The translations under genes and the position numbers were made by a program. From Pyxidicoccus parkwaysis (GTDB taxonomy: Bacteria; Myxococcota; Myxococcia; Myxococcales; Myxococcaceae): a stretch of DNA of 64,000 nucleotides. Each line of letters starts with the position of its first letter. Position 1 is the stretch's first letter. The notes beneath the pieces were generated by a model. It was given only the letters and a program-made list of their open reading frames with translations, did not search any database and was not told the DNA's origin. Shown here in pieces: positions 8,563 to 18,275 of the stretch. Location of the stretch: positions 1,488,001 to 1,552,000 of the forward strand of contig NZ_CP071090.1 in the NCBI RefSeq assembly GCF_017301735.1. Direction: 5' to 3'.

Positions 8563-9990
8563 GTGCGGAAGCCGGAGCTGCTGGCGGCGGAAATCGAGGC
8601 CCATATCTCCAGCGGGGTGATGAGGCCCGGAGAGCGCATCCACTCGGTGCGCGAATTGAGCCGCCTCAAGGGCGTGGGGCTCAACACGGCGGTGCGGGCG
8701 CACGAAATCCTCGAGGACCGGGGGCTCGTCGTCACCCGGCCGCAGTCCGGCACCTACGTGGTGGGGCCGCGACAGGACTCCGGCATCACGCCGCCGCGCC
8801 GCCGGCTGTCGGTGCCCCGGGAGGTCGATGTCCCCGGACTGGTGTCGCTCGTCTTCGAGTCCGCCCAGGCGAAGGACCTGGTGCCGCTCGGAGCCGCGTG
8901 CCTGACTCCGGACCTGTACCCGTGCGAGGCCATCAATCGCTTCACGCGCCAGGCCCTCCGCGAGGCACCGGAATTGGTGGGTGGCTACGCGCTGCCACCG
9001 GGGCAGTTCGAGTACCGCCGGCAGATATCCCGCCGGCTCGCGAAGCACGGCTGCTCCGTGGACCCGGCCGAGGTCGTCGCCACCAACGGCGCCATGGAGG
9101 CGCTCTCGCTGGCGCTGCGGGCGACGTGTGCGCCGGGAAGCGCGGTCCTCATCGAGTCGCCGCAGTACTTCGGCATCCTCCAGGCGCTCCAGCAGCAGGA
9201 GCTCCGCGTGGTGGAATTGCCAACGCATCCGCGCGACGGCGTGGACCTGGCCCAGGTGGAGGAGGCGCTCGAGAAGTTCGACATCGGTGCGGGGCTCTTC
9301 ATCCCGAACTTCAGCAACCCGCTGGGAACGCTGATGGATGACGCACGGAAGGCGCAACTGGTCGACCTCTTCGCCCGGCATGACGTGCCGCTCATCGAGG
9401 ACGACATCTATGCGGAGCTGTCACTCCAGGGCGGCCGGCCCAGGCCGCTCAAGGCCTTCGACCGGCGCGGTGGAGTGCTGACGTGCTCCTCTTTCTCGAA
9501 GACGGTCAGCCCGGGCCTCCGGGCCGGGTGGATGCTCCCGGGGCGCTACCTGGAGCGGGTGAAGGCGCTCCAGTGCAGCTCCAGCATGGGCGCCGGCTCG
9601 CTCTCACAGGCGGTGCTCGCGGGCTTCCTCGCGTCGAAGGAATACGAGCGGCACATGGCGAGCCTGCGCACTCACTTCTCGCTTCAGGTGGGGCGCGTCT
9701 CGAATGCCGTGCGGGAGTGCTTCCCCGAGGGCACCCGGTTGACGACGCCCCGAGGTGGCTTCGTCCTGTGGGTGGAGCTGCCCCGCGGGACGGACGCGGT
9801 GGAGTTGTCCCGGCGCGCGCTGGAGAGCGGCATCAGCATCTCCCCGGGCATCCTCTTCTCGGCGAGCAATCGCTATCGCAATCACTTGCGGCTCAACTGC
9901 GGCAACCGCTGGACGCCCTCCCTGGCGCGCGCGCTGGCGAAGCTGGGCGAGCTCGCGAAGGCGCTCGTTCCTGTCGTCCGAAGCGCGTGA
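8563..9990 (+). CDS. MocR/GntR-type regulator with aminotransferase fold
   Basis: GTG 8563 is chosen because AGGAGG sits exactly 6 bases upstream (8551-8556); a TTG at 8539 would place that site inside the gene. The 475-aa product has an N-terminal winged helix-turn-helix of the GntR family (residues about 1-70, with RELSRLKGVGLNTAVRAHEIL) joined to a fold-type I aminotransferase domain. The PLP lysine is K313 in SSFSKTVSPGLRAGW. MocR proteins (PdxR, GabR, TauR) sense PLP or amino compounds and usually regulate the divergent neighbour. Here that neighbour is a PLP decarboxylase, so control of amine formation is likely. Confidence 0.85.
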   Translation: MRKPELLAAEIEAHISSGVMRPGERIHSVRELSRLKGVGLNTAVRAHEILEDRGLVVTRPQSGTYVVGPRQDSGITPPRRRLSVPREVDVPGLVSLVFESAQAKDLVPLGAACLTPDLYPCEAINRFTRQALREAPELVGGYALPPGQFEYRRQISRRLAKHGCSVDPAEVVATNGAMEALSLALRATCAPGSAVLIESPQYFGILQALQQQELRVVELPTHPRDGVDLAQVEEALEKFDIGAGLFIPNFSNPLGTLMDDARKAQLVDLFARHDVPLIEDDIYAELSLQGGRPRPLKAFDRRGGVLTCSSFSKTVSPGLRAGWMLPGRYLERVKALQCSSSMGAGSLSQAVLAGFLASKEYERHMASLRTHFSLQVGRVSNAVRECFPEGTRLTTPRGGFVLWVELPRGTDAVELSRRALESGISISPGILFSASNRYRNHLRLNCGNRWTPSLARALAKLGELAKALVPVVRSA

Positions 9991-10080
9991 CACTCGCTGA
10001 TTCGAGGTGACCTGGCGGGTCCGTCGTATGCGCCACATGGACCTTGCCTCGGGGGCGCGGTTGCGGTGGGGTGACGGGCC

Positions 10081-10611
10081 ATGCCTCTCTACGCACTGGA
10101 AGACGTGTCTCCCGAGGTGATTCCCGGCGCCTACTGGATTGCTCCCACCGCCTCCGTCATCGGCCGGGTGCGCCTGGCTCGCGACGTGAGCGTGTGGTGG
10201 GGCGCGGTGCTGCGCGGGGACATGGACCTCATCGACGTGGGGGAGGGGACCAACATCCAGGACGGCTCCATCCTCCACACCGACGCGGGCATGCCCCTGG
10301 TGATTGGCGCGCACGTCACGGTGGGTCACCGGGCCATGCTCCACGGCTGCACCGTGGGGGACGGCAGCCTCATCGGCATCGGCGCCACCATCCTCAACGG
10401 CGCGCGCATCGGGAAGGGATGTCTCATCGGCGCCCACGCGCTCGTCACCGAGGGGACGGAGATTCCGGATGGCTCGCTCGTGCTCGGCGCTCCCGCGCGC
10501 GTCGTGAAACAGGTGAACGAGGGGCAGAAGCTCGTGCTCGAAGGTTCGGGCCCCCACTACGTGCACAACGCCGACCGCTACCGGAAGACGCTGCGACACA
10601 TCGGCGATTGA
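10081..10611 (+). CDS. gamma-class carbonic anhydrase family protein
   Basis: A 176-aa left-handed parallel beta-helix protein with hexapeptide repeats throughout. The three zinc-ligand histidines of the gamma carbonic anhydrase family are present: H66 (ILHTD), H83 and H88 ([11 protein letters not shown]). It resembles YrdA, PaaY and CaiE; many such members show weak or no carbonic anhydrase activity, so the reaction is not certain. Cytoplasmic, no signal. It follows the MocR gene by 90 bp on the same strand and is followed by tandem hairpin repeats. Confidence 0.85.
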   Translation: MPLYALEDVSPEVIPGAYWIAPTASVIGRVRLARDVSVWWGAVLRGDMDLIDVGEGTNIQDGSILHTDAGMPLVIGAHVTVGHRAMLHGCTVGDGSLIGIGATILNGARIGKGCLIGAHALVTEGTEIPDGSLVLGAPARVVKQVNEGQKLVLEGSGPHYVHNADRYRKTLRHIGD

Positions 10612-10628
10612 CCTGAGCCAAGATGGCG

Positions 10629-10687
10629 CACTCCGCTCCAATCTGGAGCGCACACTCCGCTCCAATCTGGACGGGCGCCCCTCTTTT
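10629..10687 (+). terminator. tandem hairpin repeats after the carbonic anhydrase gene
   Basis: A 19-nt unit beginning CACTCCGCTCCA occurs twice in tandem (10629-10647 and 10653-10671). The first contains a perfect stem, CGCTCCA-ATC-TGGAGCG (10634-10650). A CTCTTTTTC stretch follows at 10681-10689, which favours a terminator. The duplication of the hairpin is unusual. Confidence 0.45.
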
Positions 10688-10798
10688 TCGAGCGGTTCCC
10701 GTCTGACGGAGCACTGGCACACGGCTCGCACCGGGGGCGGCGCACTCTCACCGCTCGTGAAGATTGCGCGAGCGGTAGAGCAACGGGCCGGAGACACC

Positions 10799-13546
10799 AT
10801 GCACGTCATCAAATCGAAACAATTTGTATCACTGTGGCTGCTCACACTCGTGGCGCTGAGCGCGGGCTGTGGTTCGGAGCAGGGCGGAGCGCAGCCTGAG
10901 TCGGCGCCCATCGGCGAAGCGCGGCAGGACGTCGTCGAGTGGACGGGCAGTTTCACCTCGGGGCGCTGGAACCACACCGCCACGCGGCTCGCGGACGGAC
11001 GGGTGCTGGTGGCCGGAGGTGAGACGTCGACGAGCAATTCCAGCTCGGCCCAGCTCTACAATCCGGCCACGGGCACCTGGACGGCCACGGGCTCCATGAA
11101 TGCCGCGCGTACCAAGCACTGCGCCGTGCTGCTCGACGATGGCCGCGTCCTCGTCATGGGCGGCAACAGCAACGGCACCACCAACCTGGCCAGCGCGGAG
11201 ATCTACAACCCGGCCACGGGCACCTGGACGCTGACCGGCTCGCTCAACCAGCGCCGCCGCTACCACGCGGCGGTGAAGCTGAACAACGGCAAGGTGCTCG
11301 TCGTGGGCGGCCTCTACAACGTCAACGACACCTACCTCGCGTCGGCGGAGCTCTATGACCCCGCCACGGGCACGTGGACCTTCGTGAGCCCGGGCCTGTC
11401 CGCCACGAGGATGGGCGCCTCGGCCATCCTGCTGCCGGATGGCCGGGTGGCGGTGCTGGGCGGTACGGCCTACTCCGGCACCACGGATGTCTCCACCCGG
11501 GTGGAGCTGTTCGACCCCGCGACGAACACCTTCAGCACGGCGGGCTCGCTCAATGCGAGCCGCTATCTGGCGGGCTTCGTGGGGCTTCCCGACGGACGCA
11601 TCCTCGGAGCGGGCGGCTGGGGTTACCTGAGCTCCGCGGAAATCTACAACCCGGCGACGCAGACCTCCCAGACCCTCAACCCGATGGCGCAGGGCCGCTC
11701 TGAATTCGCGCTGGTCGCCCTCGACTCCACGCGCATCCTCGCGGTGGGTGGCAGCTACACCGGCGGTCCCCCCTACAGCACGTCCTCCATCGAGGCCTAC
11801 GACACCACCACCGGCACGTGGAGCACCTTCGGCGCGCTGCACACCGCGCGCAGCGCGCACTCCGCCACGCTGCTGACCGGCACGCCGCTGCGGGTCCTCG
11901 TGGCCGGAGGCGCCGCCGGCTCCCAGGCCCTGACCAGCGCGGAGGTCATCAAGGACGGGCCGGACACGACGGCTCCCACGTGCTCGATGCTATCCCCCGG
12001 AGCCGGGACCACCATCAAGCAGACCTACACCCTGGCCGCCAGCGCGTTCGACAACGTGAACGTCACCTCGGTGCAGTTCTATGTGGACGGCGTCCTCCTC
12101 GGCACCGCCGCCCAGCCCTTTCCCTCCTCGGACCCGACCTACTATTCGCTCTCCTGGAACACCGCATCGGTTGCCAATGGCGCCCACACGGTGTCGGCCA
12201 CCGCCCGGGACGCCGCGGGATACGCCACGTCCGCCAGTGTGAGCATCACCGTGGACAACGACCTCACGCCGCCCACCGTCAGCCTCACTGCGCCCACGGC
12301 GGGAGCCGTGCTGAGCGTGACGGCCACCCTGACGGCGGATGCCACGGACAACGTGGGCGTGGCCCGTGTCGAGTTCTACCAGGGCACCACGCTGCTGGGC
12401 TCCGACGCCTACGCGCCCTACAGCCTGAGCTGGGACACGACGCTGGTGGCCAACGGCGCGTACGCGCTCACCGCGAAGGCCTTCGACACCACGGGCAACG
12501 TGACGCAGTCCTCCAGCGTGTCCGTCACGGTGGCCAATGAGACGGTACCGCCCACCGTCGCCCTCACTGCTCCCGCCTCGGGCGCCGTGCTGCTCGGCAC
12601 CGTCACCCTGGCGGCGGATGCGACGGATAACGTCGGCGTCACCCGCGTGGAGTTCTACCGGGGCAGCACGCTCATCGCGACGGACTCCTCCGCGCCGTAC
12701 AGCGTGACGTGGGACACGCGCACCGCGGCCAATGGCGCGTACGCGCTCACCGCGAAGGCCTACGACGCGGCCCGCAACACCACCACCTCCGCGGCCGTCA
12801 ACGTCACGTTGAACAACGACCTCACGCCGCCCGCCACCAGCGTCACCGCTCCCTCGGCCGGGGCCACGCTGAGCAACAGCGTCGCCGTGTCCGCGAGCGC
12901 GTCCGACAACGTGGCGGTGGCTCGCGTGGAGTTCTACCGGGGCACCACGCTGCTGGGCTCGGACGACACCGCGCCGTACAGCGTGACGTGGGACACCACC
13001 ACCGTCGCCAACGGGAGCTACACGCTGACGAGCAAGGCCTTCGACACCTCGGGCAATGCCACCACTTCCGCGGGCGTCGCCGTGACGGTGAACAATGACC
13101 TCGTCCTCAACGGGGGTTTCGAGGGTTCCTCCAGCCCGTGGACGCTGACCGGCCAGGCCTTCTGGGTGAACGGCGGCTCTCCGCCGCACGGTGGCACCGG
13201 CAACCTGGAGCTGGGACGTCTCGTCTGGCAGGCAGGCTCCGCCGAGCAATCCTTCACTCTTCCGGCTGGAAGCGCGCTGACGCTGTCCTTCTGGATGTAC
13301 ATCACCAGCGCCGAGACGACGACCCTCTACCAGAACGACCGGCTCTCCGTGGCGCTCCTGAACAGCGCGGGCACTGTCATTGCGGCGCTGGCGGACGTCT
13401 CCAACCTCAACAAGGGAAGCGGCTACGTGCAGTACTCCTACAACCTGGCCTCGTATGCGGGACAGACGGTGCGGCTGCGCTTCAGCGCCACCCAGAACGG
13501 CTCGCTCGTCACCGTCTTCCGGGTGGATGACGTGTCGGTGAAGTAG
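10799..13546 (+). CDS. kelch-repeat and Ig-like domain lipoprotein
   Basis: ATG 10799 with GGAG five bases upstream gives 915 aa; a GTG at 10757 lacks a ribosome site. The signal ends in a lipobox (VALSAGC). Residues about 40-390 are kelch repeats with the motif YNPATGTWT recurring about every 50 residues, predicted to form a beta-propeller. Residues about 395-760 contain four Ig-like repeats of the type TPPTVSLTAPTAGAV...VARVEFYQGTTLLG, each about 90 residues. The last 150 residues (NGGFEGSSSPWTLTGQ onward) resemble a carbohydrate-binding or galactose-binding beta-sandwich. It is probably a cell-surface binding or adhesion protein; no catalytic motif was seen. Confidence 0.8.
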   Translation: MHVIKSKQFVSLWLLTLVALSAGCGSEQGGAQPESAPIGEARQDVVEWTGSFTSGRWNHTATRLADGRVLVAGGETSTSNSSSAQLYNPATGTWTATGSMNAARTKHCAVLLDDGRVLVMGGNSNGTTNLASAEIYNPATGTWTLTGSLNQRRRYHAAVKLNNGKVLVVGGLYNVNDTYLASAELYDPATGTWTFVSPGLSATRMGASAILLPDGRVAVLGGTAYSGTTDVSTRVELFDPATNTFSTAGSLNASRYLAGFVGLPDGRILGAGGWGYLSSAEIYNPATQTSQTLNPMAQGRSEFALVALDSTRILAVGGSYTGGPPYSTSSIEAYDTTTGTWSTFGALHTARSAHSATLLTGTPLRVLVAGGAAGSQALTSAEVIKDGPDTTAPTCSMLSPGAGTTIKQTYTLAASAFDNVNVTSVQFYVDGVLLGTAAQPFPSSDPTYYSLSWNTASVANGAHTVSATARDAAGYATSASVSITVDNDLTPPTVSLTAPTAGAVLSVTATLTADATDNVGVARVEFYQGTTLLGSDAYAPYSLSWDTTLVANGAYALTAKAFDTTGNVTQSSSVSVTVANETVPPTVALTAPASGAVLLGTVTLAADATDNVGVTRVEFYRGSTLIATDSSAPYSVTWDTRTAANGAYALTAKAYDAARNTTTSAAVNVTLNNDLTPPATSVTAPSAGATLSNSVAVSASASDNVAVARVEFYRGTTLLGSDDTAPYSVTWDTTTVANGSYTLTSKAFDTSGNATTSAGVAVTVNNDLVLNGGFEGSSSPWTLTGQAFWVNGGSPPHGGTGNLELGRLVWQAGSAEQSFTLPAGSALTLSFWMYITSAETTTLYQNDRLSVALLNSAGTVIAALADVSNLNKGSGYVQYSYNLASYAGQTVRLRFSATQNGSLVTVFRVDDVSVK

Positions 13547-13573
13547 CCCGTCACGGGGACGCCGGTACGGGCT
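13545..13573 (+). terminator. weak hairpin after kelch gene
   Basis: AGCCCGT (13545-13551) and ACGGGCT (13567-13573) form a 7-bp stem that starts at the kelch-gene stop codon. No U tract follows. The rest of the 176-nt gap to 13722 holds a T-rich patch near 13636 but no firm promoter. Confidence 0.3.
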
Positions 13574-13722
13574 GCCTGTCCGGTGCCCAACATTCACCGG
13601 CAGTGTAGGTTCTCCTGGGAGTGCTGGAATTGCGGTTTTTCACTACTTTGCCCTGAGTGCGCCGGGACCATGTCTGTCTTTGGCCCTGGCGCATCTCACC
13701 CGCACCCCCAGGAGGTTGTCTC

Positions 13723-15045
13723 ATGGCAACGATGAAGAGGTGGTGGCTTGCGATGCTGGCGCCGGCGATGCTCTCGCTCGGCTGCCTCGAAGGACCCGAA
13801 GCGCAGCCCTCCGCGCCCGTCGCCGAGGAGCTTCGCGAAGGCGAGTCGGCTCTGGCCACGGCTGTCTTCACCGGCACGGTGAAGGACTCCACGGGCAAGA
13901 CGGTTCCGGGCGCCACCGTCACCATCAATGGCGTCAACCGGACCACGGACACGGCCGGCAAGTACTTCGTGTCCCTCACGGCGGTGACGACGGGCTATAT
14001 CCTCAACGTGAGCAAGTCGGGCTATGGCCCGGTGACGGAGTTCCTGGCCGCCGGCAAGCTCAACGCCGTCCACATCCTGCCCGTGGCCCAGGTGCGGCAG
14101 ATCAACCCCACGGTGAACAGCGTCGTCGAGACGCCGGACGTCCAGATTTCCATTCCGGCCAACTCGCTCGTCGATGCCGCCGGCGCGCCGGCGTCGGGCA
14201 CGGTGACTCTCTCGATTGCCACCTATGCGCCGCTGAGCATGCCCGGTGACTTCACCGCGGTGAACTCGAGCGGGAAGACGGTAGCGCTGGAGTCCGTCGG
14301 CGCGTTCTTCGTCGGCGCGACGGACAGCAAGGGCGCGGCGGTGAACCTCGGGCTGAACAAGACGGCCCAGGTCTTCCTCCGCGTTCCCGCGCAGGTGCAG
14401 ACGATGCCTCGCTGCGTCCTCGACGCGACGTGCCGAGCGGCCATGTGGCGGTACGACAACACGACGAACCGCTGGGTGGAGCAGAAAGCCAACTTCGCCC
14501 CCACCTCCACGGGCACCAACTTCACGCTCATCGGCGGTCCGGCCTCGCGGCCCGGCAACCTCGTGCCCACCAACGGCGGGCTCGGCACGTGGAACGCGGA
14601 CATCGAGAAGACCAACCCCGCGTGCACCATCATCGAGTTCGTGGGCTTCGACTCGGCCTGCTACGGCGCGTCGGGCCTCACCGTCAACCTGCAGCTCAAG
14701 AACGCGGCGGGCACGTACATCACCAAGTCGGACACCGTGGCCTCGGACGCGCTCTTCATCGCCCTCTACAACACGCGCGCCAACCAGGAGCAGGAGGTGG
14801 GCATCGCCTTCCCAGCGGGGGTCCCTGACTCCTGCGGCAACATGACGATTACGTCCACGCCGGGGCCTGTCGGTGGCTACCCCGTCTACACGCCGCCCAC
14901 GGGCGGCTTCACGCGGTTCGACTCGGGCGCTCCGTGGGGCGGCGTCGGCTTCCCGAAGGACTCCATGGGCAACAACATCGACCTGACGGATGTCCTCACC
15001 GGCGACCAGCCGTGCAACTCGCACGTGACGTTCACCCACAACTGA
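13723..15045 (+). CDS. lipoprotein with carboxypeptidase regulatory-like domain
   Basis: ATG 13723 has AGGAGG seven bases upstream; the product is 440 aa. MKRWWLAMLAPAMLSLGC is a lipoprotein signal. Residues about 45-115 form a CarboxypepD_reg-type beta-sandwich (TGTVKDSTGKTVPGATVTING, then a GKYFVSL strand). The remainder is beta-rich, with ZU5-like or repeat-poor sequence (IPANSLVDAAGAPASGTVTL) and six or so Cys likely in disulphides. Such proteins are typical secreted or outer-membrane components in myxobacteria; the role is unknown. It is convergent with the metalloprotease gene and shares a strong terminator with it. Confidence 0.75.
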   Translation: MATMKRWWLAMLAPAMLSLGCLEGPEAQPSAPVAEELREGESALATAVFTGTVKDSTGKTVPGATVTINGVNRTTDTAGKYFVSLTAVTTGYILNVSKSGYGPVTEFLAAGKLNAVHILPVAQVRQINPTVNSVVETPDVQISIPANSLVDAAGAPASGTVTLSIATYAPLSMPGDFTAVNSSGKTVALESVGAFFVGATDSKGAAVNLGLNKTAQVFLRVPAQVQTMPRCVLDATCRAAMWRYDNTTNRWVEQKANFAPTSTGTNFTLIGGPASRPGNLVPTNGGLGTWNADIEKTNPACTIIEFVGFDSACYGASGLTVNLQLKNAAGTYITKSDTVASDALFIALYNTRANQEQEVGIAFPAGVPDSCGNMTITSTPGPVGGYPVYTPPTGGFTRFDSGAPWGGVGFPKDSMGNNIDLTDVLTGDQPCNSHVTFTHN

Positions 15046-15053
15046 CGTGAAAC

Positions 15054-15091
15054 ACCGGCGCGACCGCACGCGTTGCCGCGGTCGCGCCGGT
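15054..15091. terminator. bidirectional terminator
   Basis: A perfect 14-bp stem (15054-15067 with 15078-15091) and a 10-nt loop sits midway between convergent stops at 15045 and 15106. Its position and strength make a shared, two-way terminator likely. Confidence 0.7.
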
Positions 15092-15105
15092 TCCGTGCCC
15101 GAAGG

Positions 15106-17454
15106 CTACAGCGGCGTCGCGCAGGTGCAGGTGCTGGCGGCGCCGTAGCAGGCGTTCGAGGACGCGGGGACGATGGAGTAGCAGTACTGGCGGCCGCTCA
15201 TCACCTCGCCGTCGGTGTAGCTCGTCGTGGTGACGGTGGCGGCGCGCGCCTTGCCGTAGCTGCACGCGGCAATGCCCTCGGACTTCATGACCCAGTACTG
15301 AGTGGCTCCGGCAGGGGCGCTCCAGCTCAGCGTGACCTGTCCGGAGCCCGCCGTCGCGGTGAGGGTGGGCGCGGCGGTGGGGCCGGCGGCACAGCCGCTG
15401 TTCACCGCCGTGGGCGTGGAACAGGCGATGTTGTGCCGGTTGAAGGCGGCATAGATGGCCGTCATGTGCGGCGTGCCGTCGTTGATGTTGCCGTTGTCGT
15501 CATCCGCGGCCAGCCACTGCTTGTAGCCGTGGGTGGCGGCGCAGCCATCGGACGTGCCGGCGGTGCAGCTGCACGCGTGCCACGCGCCGACGTTGCCGCT
15601 GCCCTGGTAGAAGATCTTGCTGGCGACGATGTTCGCCGTGTTGGAGTTGTAGTTGAAGGGCGCGGCCTGCAAATCACGCGCGAAGAGGTCCCACGCCGCC
15701 TGGCGGACGGGGGATGCGGCGCAGTGGACCTGCTTGCCGCAGGGGCCGGTGCCGCTGCTGCAGTGCTGGCAGACGAAGTTCTGCGGCGTGGAGGGCGTCT
15801 GGTTGGCGTGGGTGCCCCAGTCCGCGTCGCGCACGCCGGAGCACTTCGTGGCGCACCAGGAGCCCAGCTGGGACTCGTTCACGTTGTAGCCCGTGCCGTC
15901 CGGCGTCATGCCGCAGCCGTTGTTCGTCGTCTGGAAGAAGCCGTAGCCCACGCACGAGGCCGGCAGGCGGTAGATGGCCGCGATGTCCGCGTAGGCCTCG
16001 CTGGAGTTGGACAGCGTGCCCGCCGCGTCGTTGTCATCCAGTCCGTGGCCCCACTCGTGGTCGAACACGGCGGCAATCTCGCCCGTGTTCCGGCAGCCAC
16101 CGCCGCTGCGGTAGAAGTTGACCGTGGAGCCGTTCCAGAAGGCGTTGCAGGTGTTGTTGATGTTCACGGTGGCGGTGAGCTGGCTCTGGAGCCAGGTGTT
16201 GGTGGGCAGCCAGCCACGGGCCACCTCGGCGATGCGGTTCAGCTCGTAGAAGGAGCTGCGCGCCGCGGCGGTGGTGCCGGCGGACAGCGTGCAGTCATGG
16301 CGGCCGGTCCCCAGGTTGATGGAGCCCGCGGCGGAGGAGGTGATGGCGCCGCAGTTGTCGCTGATGCGCACGTACTTGCCGGCCAGCGTGGTGGTGGTGG
16401 TGCCGGAGGTGTAGTTGAAGACGCCCGAGCCGTCGGTGAAGTTGTTGGGCGACGCGAAGCCCGTGTTGGCCCACGGCATCGGCGTATCGGCCTGCATCGT
16501 GCCGCACGTCGCGGTGCCGGTGCAGGTGTCGGTGTTGGTGAGCGGGTAGACGCCGCCGCGGATGTTCTGGTCGAGGTAGTGGTTGTCGTCCTCCAGCGCG
16601 AGCACCTCGCCGGTGGTGGCGTCCACCGTCACCTTCCAGTGCTCCTGCTCGCCGGGCATCTGGAAGCCATACGTCCAGACGAGCTGGTGGCCCTGTCCCT
16701 TCCCGAAGCCCGCGTCCTTGAGGGCGATGGGAGCAATCTCGAGCGTGGGCGGCATCCACTGCTCGGATACGCTCTCGTAGAGGCCGAAGTGCTCGTTGCC
16801 CGCCGTCACCGCGCCGTCCGCGGACACGAGGGGCAGGGGCGCGATTTCGACATTGCTCCAGTTCTCCGTGCCCAGGAGGATGAGGTTGCCGTGGCTGATG
16901 GTGGCGGCCAGGCGCCCGTGGCGCACGGGGATGCCCTTGAACTGCTGGGGAATGGAGACCTGCCAGAGCTGCTCCGTCACCTCCGTGACGCGGGGCTCGC
17001 CGAGCTGGAGCAGGTCCACGCCGATGACCTTGCTGTTGGCCTCGACGAACTTCACGAGCAGGTCGGCGACGACGGCCTGGTCCACCTTGCTGACGGAGCG
17101 CCCGAGCTGCTGGCGCACGCCGGAGAGCGTGAGCGTGTTGCCCACGCCGTCACCGGGGATGAGGGGGATGGCACCCTGGATGTTGGTGGCCGCGCCGGTG
17201 ATGCGGTCCACGTAGATTTCGAACCCCTTGCCGTTGCGCGTGAAGAAGTCATCCCAGGCCCGCGCGGAATCAGGGCTCAGGCCAGGCAGGGCCTCCTGGA
17301 GGGGGACGTGGACGCTGGGAAGGGTCAGCTCCGGCTTGAAGAAGGCCTGGCTCGCCAGCGAGCCGCCCGTGCGGGGCGAGGGCGGGTCGATGGCCAGGGC
17401 CTGCGTCGTCCACAGCAGTGTGAGACACACGGCTGACTTGAACAGTCGTTGCAT
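15106..17454 (-). CDS. secreted zinc metalloprotease with C-terminal FN3 domain
   Basis: A 782-aa preproenzyme. MQRLFKSAVCLTLLWTTQALA is a Sec signal. Residues about 40-330 look like an FTP/PepSY-type propeptide (VDATTGEVLALEDDNHYLD). The catalytic zinc site is HEWGH (H466, E467, H470), with a likely third ligand E486 in SSEAYADIAAIY, an arrangement like fungalysin/thermolysin-type gluzincins. A Cys-rich insert follows (CQHCSSGTGPC, CSCTAGTSDGC). The last 95 residues form a fibronectin type III-like domain (APTLTATAGSGQVTLSWSAP). It is presumably exported for protein degradation in predation or nutrition. A Pho-box-like repeat lies about 290 bp upstream in matching orientation. Confidence 0.85.
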   Translation of the reverse strand: MQRLFKSAVCLTLLWTTQALAIDPPSPRTGGSLASQAFFKPELTLPSVHVPLQEALPGLSPDSARAWDDFFTRNGKGFEIYVDRITGAATNIQGAIPLIPGDGVGNTLTLSGVRQQLGRSVSKVDQAVVADLLVKFVEANSKVIGVDLLQLGEPRVTEVTEQLWQVSIPQQFKGIPVRHGRLAATISHGNLILLGTENWSNVEIAPLPLVSADGAVTAGNEHFGLYESVSEQWMPPTLEIAPIALKDAGFGKGQGHQLVWTYGFQMPGEQEHWKVTVDATTGEVLALEDDNHYLDQNIRGGVYPLTNTDTCTGTATCGTMQADTPMPWANTGFASPNNFTDGSGVFNYTSGTTTTTLAGKYVRISDNCGAITSSAAGSINLGTGRHDCTLSAGTTAAARSSFYELNRIAEVARGWLPTNTWLQSQLTATVNINNTCNAFWNGSTVNFYRSGGGCRNTGEIAAVFDHEWGHGLDDNDAAGTLSNSSEAYADIAAIYRLPASCVGYGFFQTTNNGCGMTPDGTGYNVNESQLGSWCATKCSGVRDADWGTHANQTPSTPQNFVCQHCSSGTGPCGKQVHCAASPVRQAAWDLFARDLQAAPFNYNSNTANIVASKIFYQGSGNVGAWHACSCTAGTSDGCAATHGYKQWLAADDDNGNINDGTPHMTAIYAAFNRHNIACSTPTAVNSGCAAGPTAAPTLTATAGSGQVTLSWSAPAGATQYWVMKSEGIAACSYGKARAATVTTTSYTDGEVMSGRQYCYSIVPASSNACYGAASTCTCATPL

Positions 17455-17743
17455 GATTGCTCCTACACGTGAAAGGAATTGCGGGGCGGGGACGATGCGT
17501 GTCTGGGAGCAGATCGGAAATCCCCGCTTTCCTTATATTTCCTGTTCACTTGTGGTGCGTGTGCCGGGCTGCCCGGGCATGTCGGCTGATGAACACTCCC
17601 GTCCGCCGCGTCACCCTGGGCCGTGTTGCGTGCCCGAGCGGGCCTCGCGCCTGCTCGCTGTGTCGCCCGGTCTCATCGGTGCGGCAGCGCGAGTGAAGCC
17701 GACGCCTGCTTGCCCTGGTGCGTCGAAAAGGGGAGGGGCGCTT

Positions 17744-17783
17744 CATGACAGAACCATGACAAAGCGCGGGAGGCGTCATGACC
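17744..17783 (-). promoter_or_regulatory. 11-bp-phased TGTCATG repeats (Pho-box-like)
   Basis: On the minus strand TGTCATG occurs at 17761-17755 and 17750-17744, exactly 11 bp apart, and a related GTCATG occurs 22 bp further upstream (17782-17777). Tandem CTGTCAT-like units at 11-bp spacing are the arrangement of PhoB/PhoP boxes. Orientation points toward the metalloprotease gene (start 17454), though the plus-strand gene at 17847 is nearer. The remaining 17455-17743 shows an AT-richer patch near 17530 and a TGCCCGGGCA palindrome (17570-17579). Confidence 0.4.
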
Positions 17784-17846
17784 CTTCGACCACCTTCGCC
17801 TCGGTAGGGTGACTCCGTCGTTGCGAATCCCCCGGAGTCCTCCCGC

Positions 17847-18245
17847 ATGCGAGTCATCACCGCGTCCCTGCTCGTGGAAGCCGTCACCGAACTGTCGAAG
17901 AGCTCGCCGCTCGTGAAGGCGAAGGACGTATTCGCCTGGTGTCAGCGCAACGGCGTGGACTACCAGGGTGAGGGGCTGCTCCATCAGGCGCTCTGGGACG
18001 CGGACCGCGACGAGGCGCGCGGCCAGCGCCGGCTGCTGAGGTTCAAGAGCGGCGAGTGCAAGCAGTCCCGCGTCGGGTGGACCGTCATCGCCCGCGGCCC
18101 GAAGGCGCGTGACGCCGCGGCCCGCCTGGGCTGGGACGAGATGTTCTGGAACGGCGACCAGTGGGAGTGGCTCCACGGCCCGCACCCGAAGGCGGTGCCC
18201 CCCGTGGGCCCGGCTCCGGTGCGGGAAGAGTCCGCCTGGGGCTGA
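17847..18245 (+). CDS. hypothetical protein
   Basis: A 132-aa soluble protein with no signal or membrane segment. The N-terminal half is helical (VEAVTELSKSSPLVKAKDVF) and the middle carries basic residues (RGQRRLLRFKSGECKQSR), followed by a Trp-rich segment (GWDEMFWNGDQWEWLHGP) and a Pro-rich tail. The sequence has the codon bias of a real gene but matches no family I recognise. It converges on the gene at 18276-19019. Confidence 0.65.
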   Translation: MRVITASLLVEAVTELSKSSPLVKAKDVFAWCQRNGVDYQGEGLLHQALWDADRDEARGQRRLLRFKSGECKQSRVGWTVIARGPKARDAAARLGWDEMFWNGDQWEWLHGPHPKAVPPVGPAPVREESAWG

Positions 18246-18275
18246 GGCCGTCCGGCGCGCCGTGAGGCCGCCCCG

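Noticed and set aside
12280-13110. Repeated blocks of about 270 bp, considered as mobile or CRISPR repeats
   Set aside because: They encode in-frame Ig-like domains and diverge mostly at synonymous positions.
15073-17436. 787-codon open frame antisense to the metalloprotease
   Set aside because: Ala/Gly/Val/Arg-rich shadow; the minus strand encodes a complete preproprotease with HEWGH.
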